Below are positions 17,817 to 27,183 of a stretch of 64,000 nt of DNA, piece after piece. The DNA is from Bacteroidales bacterium (GTDB lineage Bacteria > Bacteroidota > Bacteroidia > Bacteroidales > F082): assembly GCA_023229135.1 (NCBI GenBank), contig JALNZT010000025.1, positions 1-64,000 on the forward strand, written 5' to 3'. The notes below the pieces were generated by a model that was given only the letters and a program-made list of their open reading frames with translations, was not told the DNA's origin and ran no database searches. Both the position numbers and the translations under genes were made by a program. Position 1 is the first letter of the stretch, and each line of letters opens with the position of its first letter.

Positions 17817-19718
17817 TTACTCCATCAAATGTTTTTTCAGGAAAGCTTCCATAGCGCGGTAAAAGTCGAAGCGGTTTTCTTCGTTTCTAAAGCCGTGGCC
17901 TTCATTGTCTTTTACCATATATTCCACTTCAACGCCGCGGCTTGTCATGGCTTCCACAATTTGATCTGACTCGGCAATATTTACGCGCGGGTCGTTGGCA
18001 CCTTGTGCTACAAATAGCGGAGCAATAATTTTATCGGCATTCATGGCGGGCGATGTAGCCTTAAACTGTGCAGAATCTGCCTCCGGATTTCCTACCATTT
18101 CATACATCATGTCCAACATAGGTTCCCAATAGGGTGGAATAGTTTTCATAAAGGAAAACAGGTTTGAAACACCAACATAATCTACGCCGGCAGCGTAAAG
18201 TGTGGGCGTAACCACCAGGCCTTGTAGCGTGGCATATCCGCCATAGCTGGCACCATAAATGGCGATGCGGTCTTTGTCGGCAATGCCTTCGCGGATAAGC
18301 CAATACACACCATCGGTGATGTCGTTTTGCATATCCAAACCCCATTCTTTAAAGCTGGCTTCCCAGAAAGCGCGTCCATAACCTGTTGAGCCTCTGAAGT
18401 TCATCTGTAGCACAGCAAAACCACGGTTGGCCAAAAACTGAATTTCTGGGTTAAAACCCCAGTTGTCGCGTGCCCAGGGACCGCCATGTGGGTTTACTAC
18501 AACGGGCAGGTTTTTGGCTTCCACGCCTTTGGGTAGTGTAAGATAACCGTGTATGGTCAAGCCATCGCGGGTAGTGTATTGAATGGGTTTTACTTCGGCC
18601 ATCAGCTTTTCATCAAGCCAGGGACTTACATCCTGAATTTTTTCCAGCTTAGCTTTCTTTTTGTCATACAGGTAGTAAGCACCCATTGAGCGATCGCTGT
18701 AGGTACGCACCACATAAGTTTCTTCGGCTTTGTCGCTGGCCGTAATGGCAAGCTCATAGCCCGGAAGTTCTGCTTCCAGTTTTTCTAAGAGCTGTTGGGT
18801 TTCAGCATCAAAGAAATGGCGCTCGCGTTTCCAGGAGGTATAGCTGGCCGATGTAATTACTTTACGCTTGCGTGAATAGCTGATGCCCGAAACATCATAA
18901 TCTGCGTTTTCATACAGCATTTCCATGGTTTCGCCTGTGGCCGGATCAAAGATGACGGCAGCGGATTTATCACGTCCTAAATTGGAAGTGGCGTAGAGGT
19001 ATTTATTGTCGAAAGTAAAAAACTGCGGGCTCAGCGATTCTTTGAAGCTGGTAGTTAAAACAGCTTCAAACTCCTGTGTTTCATCAGCGCGATAAAGCAG
19101 TTGGGTGTTCACGCCATCAACAATGGCAAGGGCTACACGCAATTTGCCGTCGTGGTCGGTCATCCATCCCTGGATATTTCCCGGGTTTTCGGCCAGCATT
19201 TCCATCTCACCGCTTTTGATATTGAGCCTGTAGGGATCAAAAACCATCGCATTGCGCTTGTTGAGGCCAATAATCACTTCGTCGGGCTGGTCTTCCAGTT
19301 CGTCGATAATCTGGGTGCGCACTTTATCAAAGCAAGTGAGGCATTTTTTGTTTTTACCGTTGTTATCTACGCCATAAAGCGCAAAATTTTCATCGCCACC
19401 GTTGTCTTTCAAAAAGAGCAGGCGCTTGTTGTTGGCCCAGTAATAACCGGAAATATCACGGTCTGTTCCGCTGGTAAGCCGCGTTGCTTTGTCGCTACCG
19501 ACTTTCTGAACAAAAATATTCATCCGGCTTTCATAGGGCGCCATAAACGAGATATATTTCCCGTCAGGGCTAATCTGAAAAGCACTTCGCTCCGGATTTT
19601 TAAAGAAATCTTCTAATGGAATAGGTTCCTGCATAGCAGCATAAGTTTGTAAATGATTTGAAAATAAAACCGCTACGATTGCCAGCAGTTTCAGGCTTTT
19701 GTTAACAAATGTTGTCAT
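17817..19718 (-). CDS. Secreted S9-family peptidase (prolyl oligopeptidase type)
   Basis: Serine peptidase of 633 residues. A signal peptide is visible (KLLAIVAVLFSNHLQTYA, about 10-28). Residues 40-370 form a beta-propeller region. The alpha/beta hydrolase domain holds the triad Ser491 in GASYGGY, Asp575 in ANDPRV and His607 in NEGHGF; NPHGGPW forms the oxyanion region. It matches acylaminoacyl-peptidase/DPP-like enzymes that release short peptides in the periplasm. It is followed by a clear terminator and precedes no co-directional gene closely. Confidence 0.93.
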   Translation of the reverse strand: MTTFVNKSLKLLAIVAVLFSNHLQTYAAMQEPIPLEDFFKNPERSAFQISPDGKYISFMAPYESRMNIFVQKVGSDKATRLTSGTDRDISGYYWANNKRLLFLKDNGGDENFALYGVDNNGKNKKCLTCFDKVRTQIIDELEDQPDEVIIGLNKRNAMVFDPYRLNIKSGEMEMLAENPGNIQGWMTDHDGKLRVALAIVDGVNTQLLYRADETQEFEAVLTTSFKESLSPQFFTFDNKYLYATSNLGRDKSAAVIFDPATGETMEMLYENADYDVSGISYSRKRKVITSASYTSWKRERHFFDAETQQLLEKLEAELPGYELAITASDKAEETYVVRTYSDRSMGAYYLYDKKKAKLEKIQDVSPWLDEKLMAEVKPIQYTTRDGLTIHGYLTLPKGVEAKNLPVVVNPHGGPWARDNWGFNPEIQFLANRGFAVLQMNFRGSTGYGRAFWEASFKEWGLDMQNDITDGVYWLIREGIADKDRIAIYGASYGGYATLQGLVVTPTLYAAGVDYVGVSNLFSFMKTIPPYWEPMLDMMYEMVGNPEADSAQFKATSPAMNADKIIAPLFVAQGANDPRVNIAESDQIVEAMTSRGVEVEYMVKDNEGHGFRNEENRFDFYRAMEAFLKKHLME

Positions 19719-19787
19719 AAATAGTTCGGTGGATTTAATGTTTAAATAAGTTTAAAAGGCGCTGTAATAGCATTAAAAAAGGTGTTT

Positions 19788-20696
19788 TTACATCCATCTT
19801 TTGCGTTTAAAATAGATGATCATCAGCACGCTGATAGATACCATGCCAATTAGCAAGAGCCAAAAAGCGGTGGTATTTTCGGCCAGCGGCAGCATCACAT
19901 TCATGCCATAGAGGCTGGTGATGAAGGTAAGTGGCAGGATGATGGACGAAATCAGGGTAAGGATTTTCACGATTTCGTTGGTTTTGTTAGTCTGCATACT
20001 GTCGAAGGTTTTCGAGAGACCTTCAATCAGGTCTTCATAATCCTCGGTCATGTCCCACATCTTTTGGTAGTAGTCGAGGATGTTGCCCCAGTAGTCTTCC
20101 ATATTATCGGCAAAGCCGCTCACCTGACCGGTTTCAAACTTGTGAAACAGCCGCAGTTGTGGCTTAAAAATGGTGTTGATCAGGATAATATTTTTACGTG
20201 TTACCGAGATGCGCTCGATAATTTTAACTTGCTTATTACCAAATAGTTCTCTATTTATCAGCTCCAGGTCGAGGCCTACTTTTCGTAATAGGTAAATAGC
20301 TTCGCGCATCAGCCGTTCGAGCATGCGGTAGAGCAGCGCGTCTGAAGTTCCCACATCCAGATCTTCGTCATTGTCGTCGCGCTCTTTGTATTCGCTAAAA
20401 AGCTGACCCGTGATCCAGGGCGATTTCTCAAGAGAGATAAGATAATCCTCTCCCCAGAACACCTTGATCTCCTTGGTCTTAATAAAAATATTCTGGCGGT
20501 CGAAGTTGGGAAAATGGAGAATCAAAAAGTAGTAGTCGTCATAGATGTCGATCTTAGGGCGCTGGTTCATCGAGCGACAATCTTCAATATCCAAGGGGTG
20601 AAAATGGTACTTATCTCTTAAAAAACTAAAATCCTCCTCATCTGGATTTAAGATATGGTGCCATTTTAGCCTGCCCATTTTCAGCGTATCCATCAT
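19788..20696 (-). CDS. corA: CorA-family divalent cation transporter
   Basis: Magnesium/cobalt-type channel of 302 residues. The cytoplasmic domain is N-terminal. Two C-terminal membrane segments carry the selectivity motif YGMN, with GMN at 264-266, and the protein ends in a basic KRKRW tail. The first ATG of two adjacent ones is used. It is a single gene with its own short flanks. Confidence 0.95.
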   Translation of the reverse strand: MMDTLKMGRLKWHHILNPDEEDFSFLRDKYHFHPLDIEDCRSMNQRPKIDIYDDYYFLILHFPNFDRQNIFIKTKEIKVFWGEDYLISLEKSPWITGQLFSEYKERDDNDEDLDVGTSDALLYRMLERLMREAIYLLRKVGLDLELINRELFGNKQVKIIERISVTRKNIILINTIFKPQLRLFHKFETGQVSGFADNMEDYWGNILDYYQKMWDMTEDYEDLIEGLSKTFDSMQTNKTNEIVKILTLISSIILPLTFITSLYGMNVMLPLAENTTAFWLLLIGMVSISVLMIIYFKRKRWM

Positions 20697-20791
20697 AGGC
20701 CTTCCTCCTCTACTTTTATTGAACTGATTTTTACATCGGCATTTATACTTCTATTGAGTTGGCAAAAGTAGCCATTTTGCACTCAAACCCC

Positions 20792-23140
20792 TTACTGAAT
20801 CACTACTTTTTTCCAGCTTGCCATGGCTCCATCGCTAATTTTTACCAAATAAATACCAGCCGGAATAGTGCTGCATTCCAGCGTAATTTTCTGCTGACCA
20901 ATCGGCAGTTGGCTTTGCAAAATTTGCTTTCCCATCAGGTCGATAAGTGCTACCTCAACCGCTTGTGCTGACGTCTTACGCAACGTGATATGTAACTGAT
21001 CTGTAGCCGGATTGGGGAAAATGCTAGCCTCAATTTTGTTTGCCGCCTGCGCGGAAGGGATACCAGTTTCTATATCCAGCACCAGCAGCTCAAAGTCGTC
21101 AAAATAGAAGCCGTCTTTATGCACATAGCTGTCGCTGCGCAGCACAAAGCGTAGCTCAATGCTTTGGCCGGCAAATTTGGTGAGGTCAACGCTTTCGGCT
21201 ACCCAGTTGCTTTGGCCATCATAAACAGGATTTCCGGCTGACTGGTTTGAAGAACCGGTCCGGGTATGTTTTCCTTCGAGCGCCGTCCAAATACCTGTTC
21301 CGCCTGCGCGGAGCTGAAGCTGCACATAATCGTAGTCATATTCGATATCCCATTTGGCATAAAAGCGCAGCAAAGCCATGCTCGTAGCAGGTAGCTCAAT
21401 GGGTTCTATCAGGCTGATTACATTAGTCTCGTTGGCACTGTAATTGCCAGAAGGCGAATCGGTGATAGAACCGGTGGGCGTATGGTATTCGTTTTCCGTT
21501 ACATCCCATTTAGCTGAAGTCCATTTTGTTAAATCATTACACGAATCGGCAAAAATGGTAGTTGTGGTGCCGTATAGCTTGGTGATGGTATCGGTGTTAA
21601 TAAATTCACCATTATCAAGCTGTAACAAAAACCGAAATTCATCGCCGCTCATCAAATCTGCCGAAAGGCTGATAGCAATAGAATCGGTGATGGTTTCGAG
21701 CATTTCAAGGCTGCCAAAACTCAGCGGATCGCCTACAGCCACAATATTTTCGTCTAATGGAATCAGGCTTACGGTCCAGCCGGTGGTTTCGCCAAACCCA
21801 AGGCGCTGCAAATCAAAAGGAATAAAGCTTTCGAGACTAGAAATAACTGGTTCAGCCTTTTCTTGAATCACACCGTAGCTACCTACAAACCAGGCTGCCA
21901 GCATATTCTGTATCATATTTTCCTGGCAAAGCGGTACAATGCGATTGGCGGCAGGCCAAAATCCATCACCATTATTGCCTACTTCAGGCGTATAAGCAAA
22001 CACAGGATTTCGATTTTCGCTATCGCCATACATCCAGTCGTCGGAGCCGCCATTGGTAGGATAAATAGTAGAGCTGCCGGGGCCGTAGACGTAGTTGTTG
22101 TCGCGTGTCATCAACTTCGCGTGGGTATGAAAAATGGCGTCATCCGGGCAAGGATCATTCTGATAGCCCCAAGGATAGAGCAGCAGATTAGAATAAGAGT
22201 GATAATTGAGGGCAATTTTGAAGTCGTGCTCTTCCACAAATTGCTTGATGTTTTGTGTTTCCGGCTCACTAAAAGCCGATGGGCCGCGGTAGGTTTCGCT
22301 GCTCGGGCTGGGCGATGAACCATTGTTATCTAATCCCCACATATAACCGTAATTACGATTTACATCAACGCCATATGATCCGCTATTGTTACGGCGGTTT
22401 TTGCGCCACATGCCGCCCCCATTGGGATTGGTTTGCTCGTTGAAAAGGTAACCATCGGGATTGACGAAAGGCACGAAATAAAGCTCGCGGCTATTGACCA
22501 AGGTTTGAATTTCGTCATTTGTATCATAATTTTCGAGCAGGTGCAGCATAAAATACATCATCTGTTGCACACCAATTCCTTCACGAGCATGGTGAATCGC
22601 TGTATAAAGCACCTGAGGTTCTTCTTCCTGTTCATTGGGATTATCACTGATTTTTACCCAATAAATAGGATTACCATTATGGGTAAGCAAATTTTCATTG
22701 ATGGGTGTGCGAACAGTAATCAAATCAGGCCATTGATCGGCCATAAAATCAAGTTTATCAAGTACTTGCTGGTAGGTATAGAATCCTCCCATTGTTCCCA
22801 ACTCCCAGTTTTCCGGTACTGGAAATTCATCCGCCGGATCCAAAAGAATTTTCTGGTTTAGCGATTGGGTATAACGCTGCTGATAAAAAGCGGCCATATC
22901 AGCTTCTAAAATTTCATAGTGATATCCTGCTTCATCCAAGAGGGAAATTTCGTTTTCATTGAGTTGTAGCTCAGCAAAAAGGCCGGCTTTGACTTGTGCG
23001 TTATCTACTGAAATGCCCAGAGAGGCAATGGTCGAAAGTCTTTGCCCGTTCAAATCAACCCGCACTTTTGAGTAGCGAGTAGGCTGTGCTTGAAGCGAGA
23101 TAAAAAGCGTTAGTAAAGTAAAAAGTAAGAAGTTTTTCAT
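20792..23140 (-). CDS. Secreted M14 zinc carboxypeptidase with T9SS sorting domain
   Basis: Extracellular carboxypeptidase of 782 residues. A signal peptide spans about 1-18. The M14 domain (about 120-430) shows zinc ligands His184 and Glu187 in HHARE, a later ligand in LNYHSYSN and the catalytic glutamate in YTPEVGN. A jelly-roll-like module (CUB/MAM-like, about 540-690) follows. The last 75 residues, starting IFPNPATDQL and ending in KKVVIQ, are a type A T9SS C-terminal signal, so the enzyme should be exported through the type IX system. Protein degradation outside the cell is inferred. Confidence 0.92.
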   Translation of the reverse strand: MKNFLLFTLLTLFISLQAQPTRYSKVRVDLNGQRLSTIASLGISVDNAQVKAGLFAELQLNENEISLLDEAGYHYEILEADMAAFYQQRYTQSLNQKILLDPADEFPVPENWELGTMGGFYTYQQVLDKLDFMADQWPDLITVRTPINENLLTHNGNPIYWVKISDNPNEQEEEPQVLYTAIHHAREGIGVQQMMYFMLHLLENYDTNDEIQTLVNSRELYFVPFVNPDGYLFNEQTNPNGGGMWRKNRRNNSGSYGVDVNRNYGYMWGLDNNGSSPSPSSETYRGPSAFSEPETQNIKQFVEEHDFKIALNYHSYSNLLLYPWGYQNDPCPDDAIFHTHAKLMTRDNNYVYGPGSSTIYPTNGGSDDWMYGDSENRNPVFAYTPEVGNNGDGFWPAANRIVPLCQENMIQNMLAAWFVGSYGVIQEKAEPVISSLESFIPFDLQRLGFGETTGWTVSLIPLDENIVAVGDPLSFGSLEMLETITDSIAISLSADLMSGDEFRFLLQLDNGEFINTDTITKLYGTTTTIFADSCNDLTKWTSAKWDVTENEYHTPTGSITDSPSGNYSANETNVISLIEPIELPATSMALLRFYAKWDIEYDYDYVQLQLRAGGTGIWTALEGKHTRTGSSNQSAGNPVYDGQSNWVAESVDLTKFAGQSIELRFVLRSDSYVHKDGFYFDDFELLVLDIETGIPSAQAANKIEASIFPNPATDQLHITLRKTSAQAVEVALIDLMGKQILQSQLPIGQQKITLECSTIPAGIYLVKISDGAMASWKKVVIQ

Positions 23141-23360
23141 GGTAGAAAATCGGTTTTAAAATGAACTATTCATTTAGATTTCAGGCATCCCTTTGATTTT
23201 GGCCTGATTACATGGGGCGTAAAAGTATAAAAAATATTTGTCCAAACTTGATTAACGCTGATTTTTAGCAGGATTCAGTCTGATTTTATAACACTAGTTG
23301 AAGCCCAGGTAAACTGTTTTATAATTATTGGTATTTAAAAAGATATAGCAGTGTTTTCCC

Positions 23361-23368
23361 TAAGTTTG
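23361..23368 (+). promoter_or_regulatory. Probable -7 element (TAAGTTTG) of glnA
   Basis: TAAGTTTG fits TAnnTTTG and lies 33 bases before the first ATG. The nearest TTG (23328-23330) is 30 bases upstream, which is too far for a good match. Confidence 0.4.
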
Positions 23369-23401
23369 CAAATTCTTTTTAACAATTACACCAACTAAGT
23401 T

Positions 23402-24904
23402 ATGAATGAGTTTACCACGATGAATCCCAACCCTTTAGTACAGTATTTGAACAAACCTGCCTCCGAATTTACGCGGGCGGATTTGATCCGTTATATTGAA
23501 GACAACGACATTGAAATGATCAATTTCAGGTATGCCGCCTGGGATGGCCGCCTGAAAGCCCTCAACTTTGTCATCAACAGCCGCGAGCATCTTGAAGGAT
23601 TACTTTCGGCGGGTGAGCGTGTCGACGGAAGCAGTCTTTTCCCCTTTATCGAAGCGGGTTCCAGCGACCTTTACGTGATTCCAAAATACAAAACGGCTTT
23701 TTTAAATCCGATTTCCGAAGTGCCTACCCTCGACCTGCTTTGCTCTTTTTACGACCGTTTTGGGAATCCTTATGAAAGCTCTCCTGAGTTTATTCTTAAA
23801 AAAGCACACCGCGAGCTGAAAGCCGCCACCGGCCTCGAATTTGAGACTATGGGAGAGCTGGAGTTTTATATCATTGATCAGGAAGAAAAGCTGTATCCGG
23901 CAGTGGATCAAAAGGGCTATCACGAATCGTCGCCTTTTAACAAATCCAGTGCATTTCGGCAAGAGGCTATGCGGCTGATTGTGCAAAGTGGCGGCCAAAT
24001 CAAATACGGCCATTCGGAAGTAGGAAATTTTTCGCATAACGGGCTTAGTTACGAACAAAATGAAATTGAGTTTTTGCCCACCAATGTGGAAGATGCTGCT
24101 GACCAGCTTGTGGTAGCCAAGTGGATTATGCGTAAGCTCGCATATCAATATGGTATAACGATTACTTTTGCACCAAAAATCACTATAGGCAAGGCAGGCA
24201 GCGGCATGCACGTGCATACGCGCCTGATGAAAAACGGCAGAAGCGTGATGATGAAGGATGGCAAACTCAGCGATGAAGCCCGCAAAGCCATTGCCGGCTA
24301 CTTGAGTCTTGCCGCATCGCTCACCGCTTTTGGAAATGCTATTCCAACTTCTTATTTCCGTTTGGTTCCACACCAGGAAGCACCTACCAATATCTGCTGG
24401 GGCGACCGCAACCGCTCGGTGCTGGTGCGCGTGCCACTGGGCTGGACAGCCGAAGCCGATATGATAGCCGCCGTAAACCCACAGGAGAAACCGGTGAAAC
24501 AGGATTTTAGCCAGATACAAACCGTTGAGTTTCGTTCGCCCGACGCCTCCGCAGATATTTACCTGCTGATGGCCGGCCTCACCGTGGCTGCACAACACGG
24601 ACTGCAAATGGAAGACGCTCTTGCCTTTGCCGAGAAAACTTATGTGGATATAAACATCTTCGATGATGCCCACAAAGCCAAACAAGAACAGCTGGAGCAG
24701 CTACCAAAAAGCTGTGTGGAATCAGCCGCCGCACTTGAAAAACATATCGAGTTTTATAAGAAAAACAATGTATTCCCGGATAATATCCTGCAGTTTATCA
24801 TCAAAAACCTGCGCGCCCACAAAGACGAAAACCTGCGTCAGGAAATAGGCAATGACGAAGAAAAAATTATGAAGCTGGTAAGTAAGTATTTCCACTGTGG
24901 ATAA
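23402..24904 (+). CDS. glnA: Glutamine synthetase (type I-like)
   Basis: ATP-dependent formation of glutamine from glutamate and ammonium. The 500 residues contain the beta-grasp region with the RVDGSSLFPF loop, the metal-binding GELEFYI, the GSGMHVHTRL segment and FRSPDASADIYL near the end. Two features differ from textbook GS-I: the usual NRSAAIRIP-like stretch reads NRSVLVRVPLG, and no tyrosine adenylylation motif of the NLYDLPPEE kind is seen, so control by adenylylation is unlikely. A second ATG six codons in is an alternative start. The hairpin array begins 11 bases after its stop. Confidence 0.9.
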   Translation: MNEFTTMNPNPLVQYLNKPASEFTRADLIRYIEDNDIEMINFRYAAWDGRLKALNFVINSREHLEGLLSAGERVDGSSLFPFIEAGSSDLYVIPKYKTAFLNPISEVPTLDLLCSFYDRFGNPYESSPEFILKKAHRELKAATGLEFETMGELEFYIIDQEEKLYPAVDQKGYHESSPFNKSSAFRQEAMRLIVQSGGQIKYGHSEVGNFSHNGLSYEQNEIEFLPTNVEDAADQLVVAKWIMRKLAYQYGITITFAPKITIGKAGSGMHVHTRLMKNGRSVMMKDGKLSDEARKAIAGYLSLAASLTAFGNAIPTSYFRLVPHQEAPTNICWGDRNRSVLVRVPLGWTAEADMIAAVNPQEKPVKQDFSQIQTVEFRSPDASADIYLLMAGLTVAAQHGLQMEDALAFAEKTYVDINIFDDAHKAKQEQLEQLPKSCVESAAALEKHIEFYKKNNVFPDNILQFIIKNLRAHKDENLRQEIGNDEEKIMKLVSKYFHCG

Positions 24905-24915
24905 GTTTTACTACT

Positions 24916-25075
24916 CGTTCCGCGAAGTATTTACTTCGTGGAATTATCAGGTAGCATTCGCTACTTACCTGATCGGCAGCACCTGTCGAGTCTCCCACAC
25001 GACCTCGGACGATAAAATGTTAAGCAAACCGTAAATGCAGACTTTGAAACGCCCGGCAGTACTTCAAAACGTTGA
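24916..25075. repeat. Module A (first of six copies)
   Basis: Begins with the inverted repeat CCGCGAAG...CTTCGTGG, then the palindrome ATCAGGTA...TACCTGAT, and ends GCAGTACTTCAAAACGTTGA. In copies 3 and 5 the first hairpin has a different stem extension (GAAGCCC...GGGCTTC) that still pairs, a sign that the structure is conserved. Confidence 0.85.
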
Positions 25076-25266
25076 TTAATAAATCGAGAATAATATTATA
25101 AATACCTGATAGAAAGCAGAATATGTCGAGTTACAAATCAAGGCCAATGTTGTTTTGCAGACGTAGAACGGGCAGGGCTAAAGCCCATTGCGCCAAGCGA
25201 TGCATAAACCACCGGCCTAAAGGCCGGGGTTAATCAAGAGGCTTCGGCTGGCTTTTGAAAGTCCCC
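25076..25266. repeat. Module B (first of four copies)
   Basis: About 190 bp starting TTAATAAATCGAGAATAATA and carrying two small palindromes, GGGCTAAAGCCC and CCGGCCTAAAGGCCGG, before the tail GAGGCTTCGGCTGGCTTTTG. A diverged copy of this tail is found at 52630-52725. Confidence 0.8.
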
Positions 25267-25790
25267 GTTCCGTTCCGCGAAGTATTTACTTCGTGGAATT
25301 ATCAGGTAGCATTCGCTACTTACCTGATCGTCAGCACCTGCCGAGTCTCCCACACGACCTTGGACGATAAAATGTTAAGCAAACCCTGAATACAGACTTT
25401 TAAACGCCCGGCAGTACTTCAAAACGTTGATTAATAAATCGAGAATAATATTATAAATACCTGATAGAAAGCAGAATATGTCGAGTTACAAATTCAGGCC
25501 AATGTTGTTTTGCAGACGTAGAACGGGCAGGGCTAAAGCCCATTGCGCAAAGCGATGCATAAACCACCGGCCTAAAGGCCGGGGTTAATCAAGAGGCTTC
25601 GGCTGGCTTTTGAAAGTCCCCGGTCCGCGAAGCCCTAAGTGAACGGGGCTTCGTGGAATTATCAGGTAGCATTCGCTACTTACCTGATCGGCAGCACCTG
25701 TCGAGTCTCCCACACGACCTCGGACGATAAAATGTTAAGCAAACCGTAAATGCAGACTTTGAAACGCCCGGCAGTACTTCAAAACGTTGA

Positions 25791-25910
25791 TTTGAGGAAC
25801 GAGAATTGCGTTACTTGTTTCAACGTTTTCATGTCCTCGTGCCTCGGACGATGAAAAGTTGGATGACGTAATATTGACTTTTGAACGTCCGCAGTACTTC
25901 AAAACGTCGA
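25791..25910. repeat. Module C (first of three copies)
   Basis: About 120 bp with a long hairpin, CAACGTTTTCAT pairing with ATGAAAAGTTG around an inner GTCC...GGAC stem. Its second half (CCTCGGACGAT to AAAACGTCGA) is similar to the second half of module A, so A and C share ancestry. A diverged copy lies at 52737-52830. Confidence 0.8.
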
Positions 25911-26745
25911 TTAATAAATCGAGAATAATATTATAAACACCTGATAGAAAGCAGAATATGTCGAGTTACAAATCAAGGCCAATGTTGTTTTGCAGACGTA
26001 GAACGGGCAGGGCTAAAGCCCATTGCGCCAAGCGATGCATAAACCACCGGCCTAAAGGCCGGGGTTAATCAAGAGGCTTCGGCTGGCTTTTGAAAGTCCC
26101 CGTTCCGTTCCGCGAAGTATTTACTTCGTGGAATTATCAGGTAGCATTCGCTACTTACCTGATCGTCAGCACCTGCCGAGTCTCCCACACGACCTTGGAC
26201 GATAAAATGTTAAGCAAACCCTGAATACAGACTTTTAAACGCCCGGCAGTACTTCAAAACGTTGATTAATAAATCGAGAATAATATTATAAATACCTGAT
26301 AGAAAGCAGAATATGTCGAGTTACAAATTCAGGCCAATGTTGTTTTGCAGACGTAGAACGGGCAGGGCTAAAGCCCATTGCGCCAAGCGATGCATAAACC
26401 ACCGGCCTAAAGGCCGGGGTTAATCAAGAGGCTTCGGCTGGCTTTTGAAAGTCCCCGGTCCACGAAGCCCTAAGTGAACGGGGCTTCGTGGAATTATCAG
26501 GTAGCATTCGCTACTTACCTGATCGGCAGCACCTGTCGAGTCTCCCACACGACCTCGGACGATAAAATGTTAAGCAAACCGTGAATGCAGACTTTTAAAC
26601 GCCCGGCAGTACTTCAAAACGTTGATTTGAGGAACGAGAATTGCGTTACTTGTTTCAACGTTTTCATGTCCTCGTGCCTCGGACGATGAAAAGTTGGATG
26701 ACGTAATATTGACTTTTGAACGTCCGCAGTACTTCAAAACGTCGA

Positions 26746-26791
26746 ATTAAAAATTTCTATATTATCAAAGGCAAGTAGCATTTCACAATCC
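26746..26791. repeat. Module D (first of two copies)
   Basis: A 46-bp AT-rich unit starting ATTAAAAATTTCTATATTAT. It is found only after module C; the second copy at 27072-27117 ends the array. Confidence 0.75.
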
Positions 26792-27162
26792 CGTTCCGCG
26801 AAGTATTTACTTCGTGGAATTATCAGGTAGCATTCGCTACTTACCTGATCGTCAGCACCTGTCGAGTCTCCCACACGACCTCGAACGATAAAATGTTAAG
26901 CAAACCGTGAATGCAGACTTTTAAACGCCCGGCAGTACTTCAAAACGTCGATTTGAGGAACGAGAATTGCGTTACTTGTTTCAACGTTTTCATGTCCTCG
27001 TGCCTCGGACGATGAAAAGTTGGATGACGTAATATTGACTTTTGAACGTCCGCAGTACTTCAAAACGTCGAATTAAAAATTTCTATATTATCAAAGGCAA
27101 GTAGCATTTCACAATCCTTTTTCTGAGCTAATCAGCGAATAGTATAGACTACTTAATTTCAC

Positions 27163-27170
27163 TAATTTTG
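27163..27170 (+). promoter_or_regulatory. Probable -7 element (TAATTTTG) of the activator gene
   Basis: TAATTTTG fits TAnnTTTG and ends 13 bases before the ATG at 27184 (22 before the next ATG at 27193). It lies just outside the repeat array. No good TTG is visible upstream. Confidence 0.4.
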
Positions 27171-27183
27171 CATCCAATATTGG

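Larger units (their letters stand above)
24916..27117. repeat. Mosaic array of four hairpin-rich repeat modules
   Basis: About 2.2 kb without any gene, built entirely from four modules in the order A B A B A C B A B A C D A C D. Approximate positions: A 24916-25075, 25271-25430, 25621-25790, 26106-26265, 26456-26625, 26792-26951; B 25076-25266, 25431-25620, 25911-26100, 26266-26455; C 25791-25910, 26626-26745, 26952-27071; D 26746-26791, 27072-27117. Copies of each module are nearly identical. The array fills the gap between glnA and the sigma-54 activator gene. No ORF, transposase or CRISPR-like spacer pattern is present. Confidence 0.9.

Noticed and set aside
23702..24685. Long minus-strand ORF (327 codons) opposite glnA
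   Set aside because: Antisense shadow of glutamine synthetase with no start context or motif.
24916..27117. CRISPR array
   Set aside because: Units are 46-190 bp, adjoin each other without unique spacers, and no cas gene is present.
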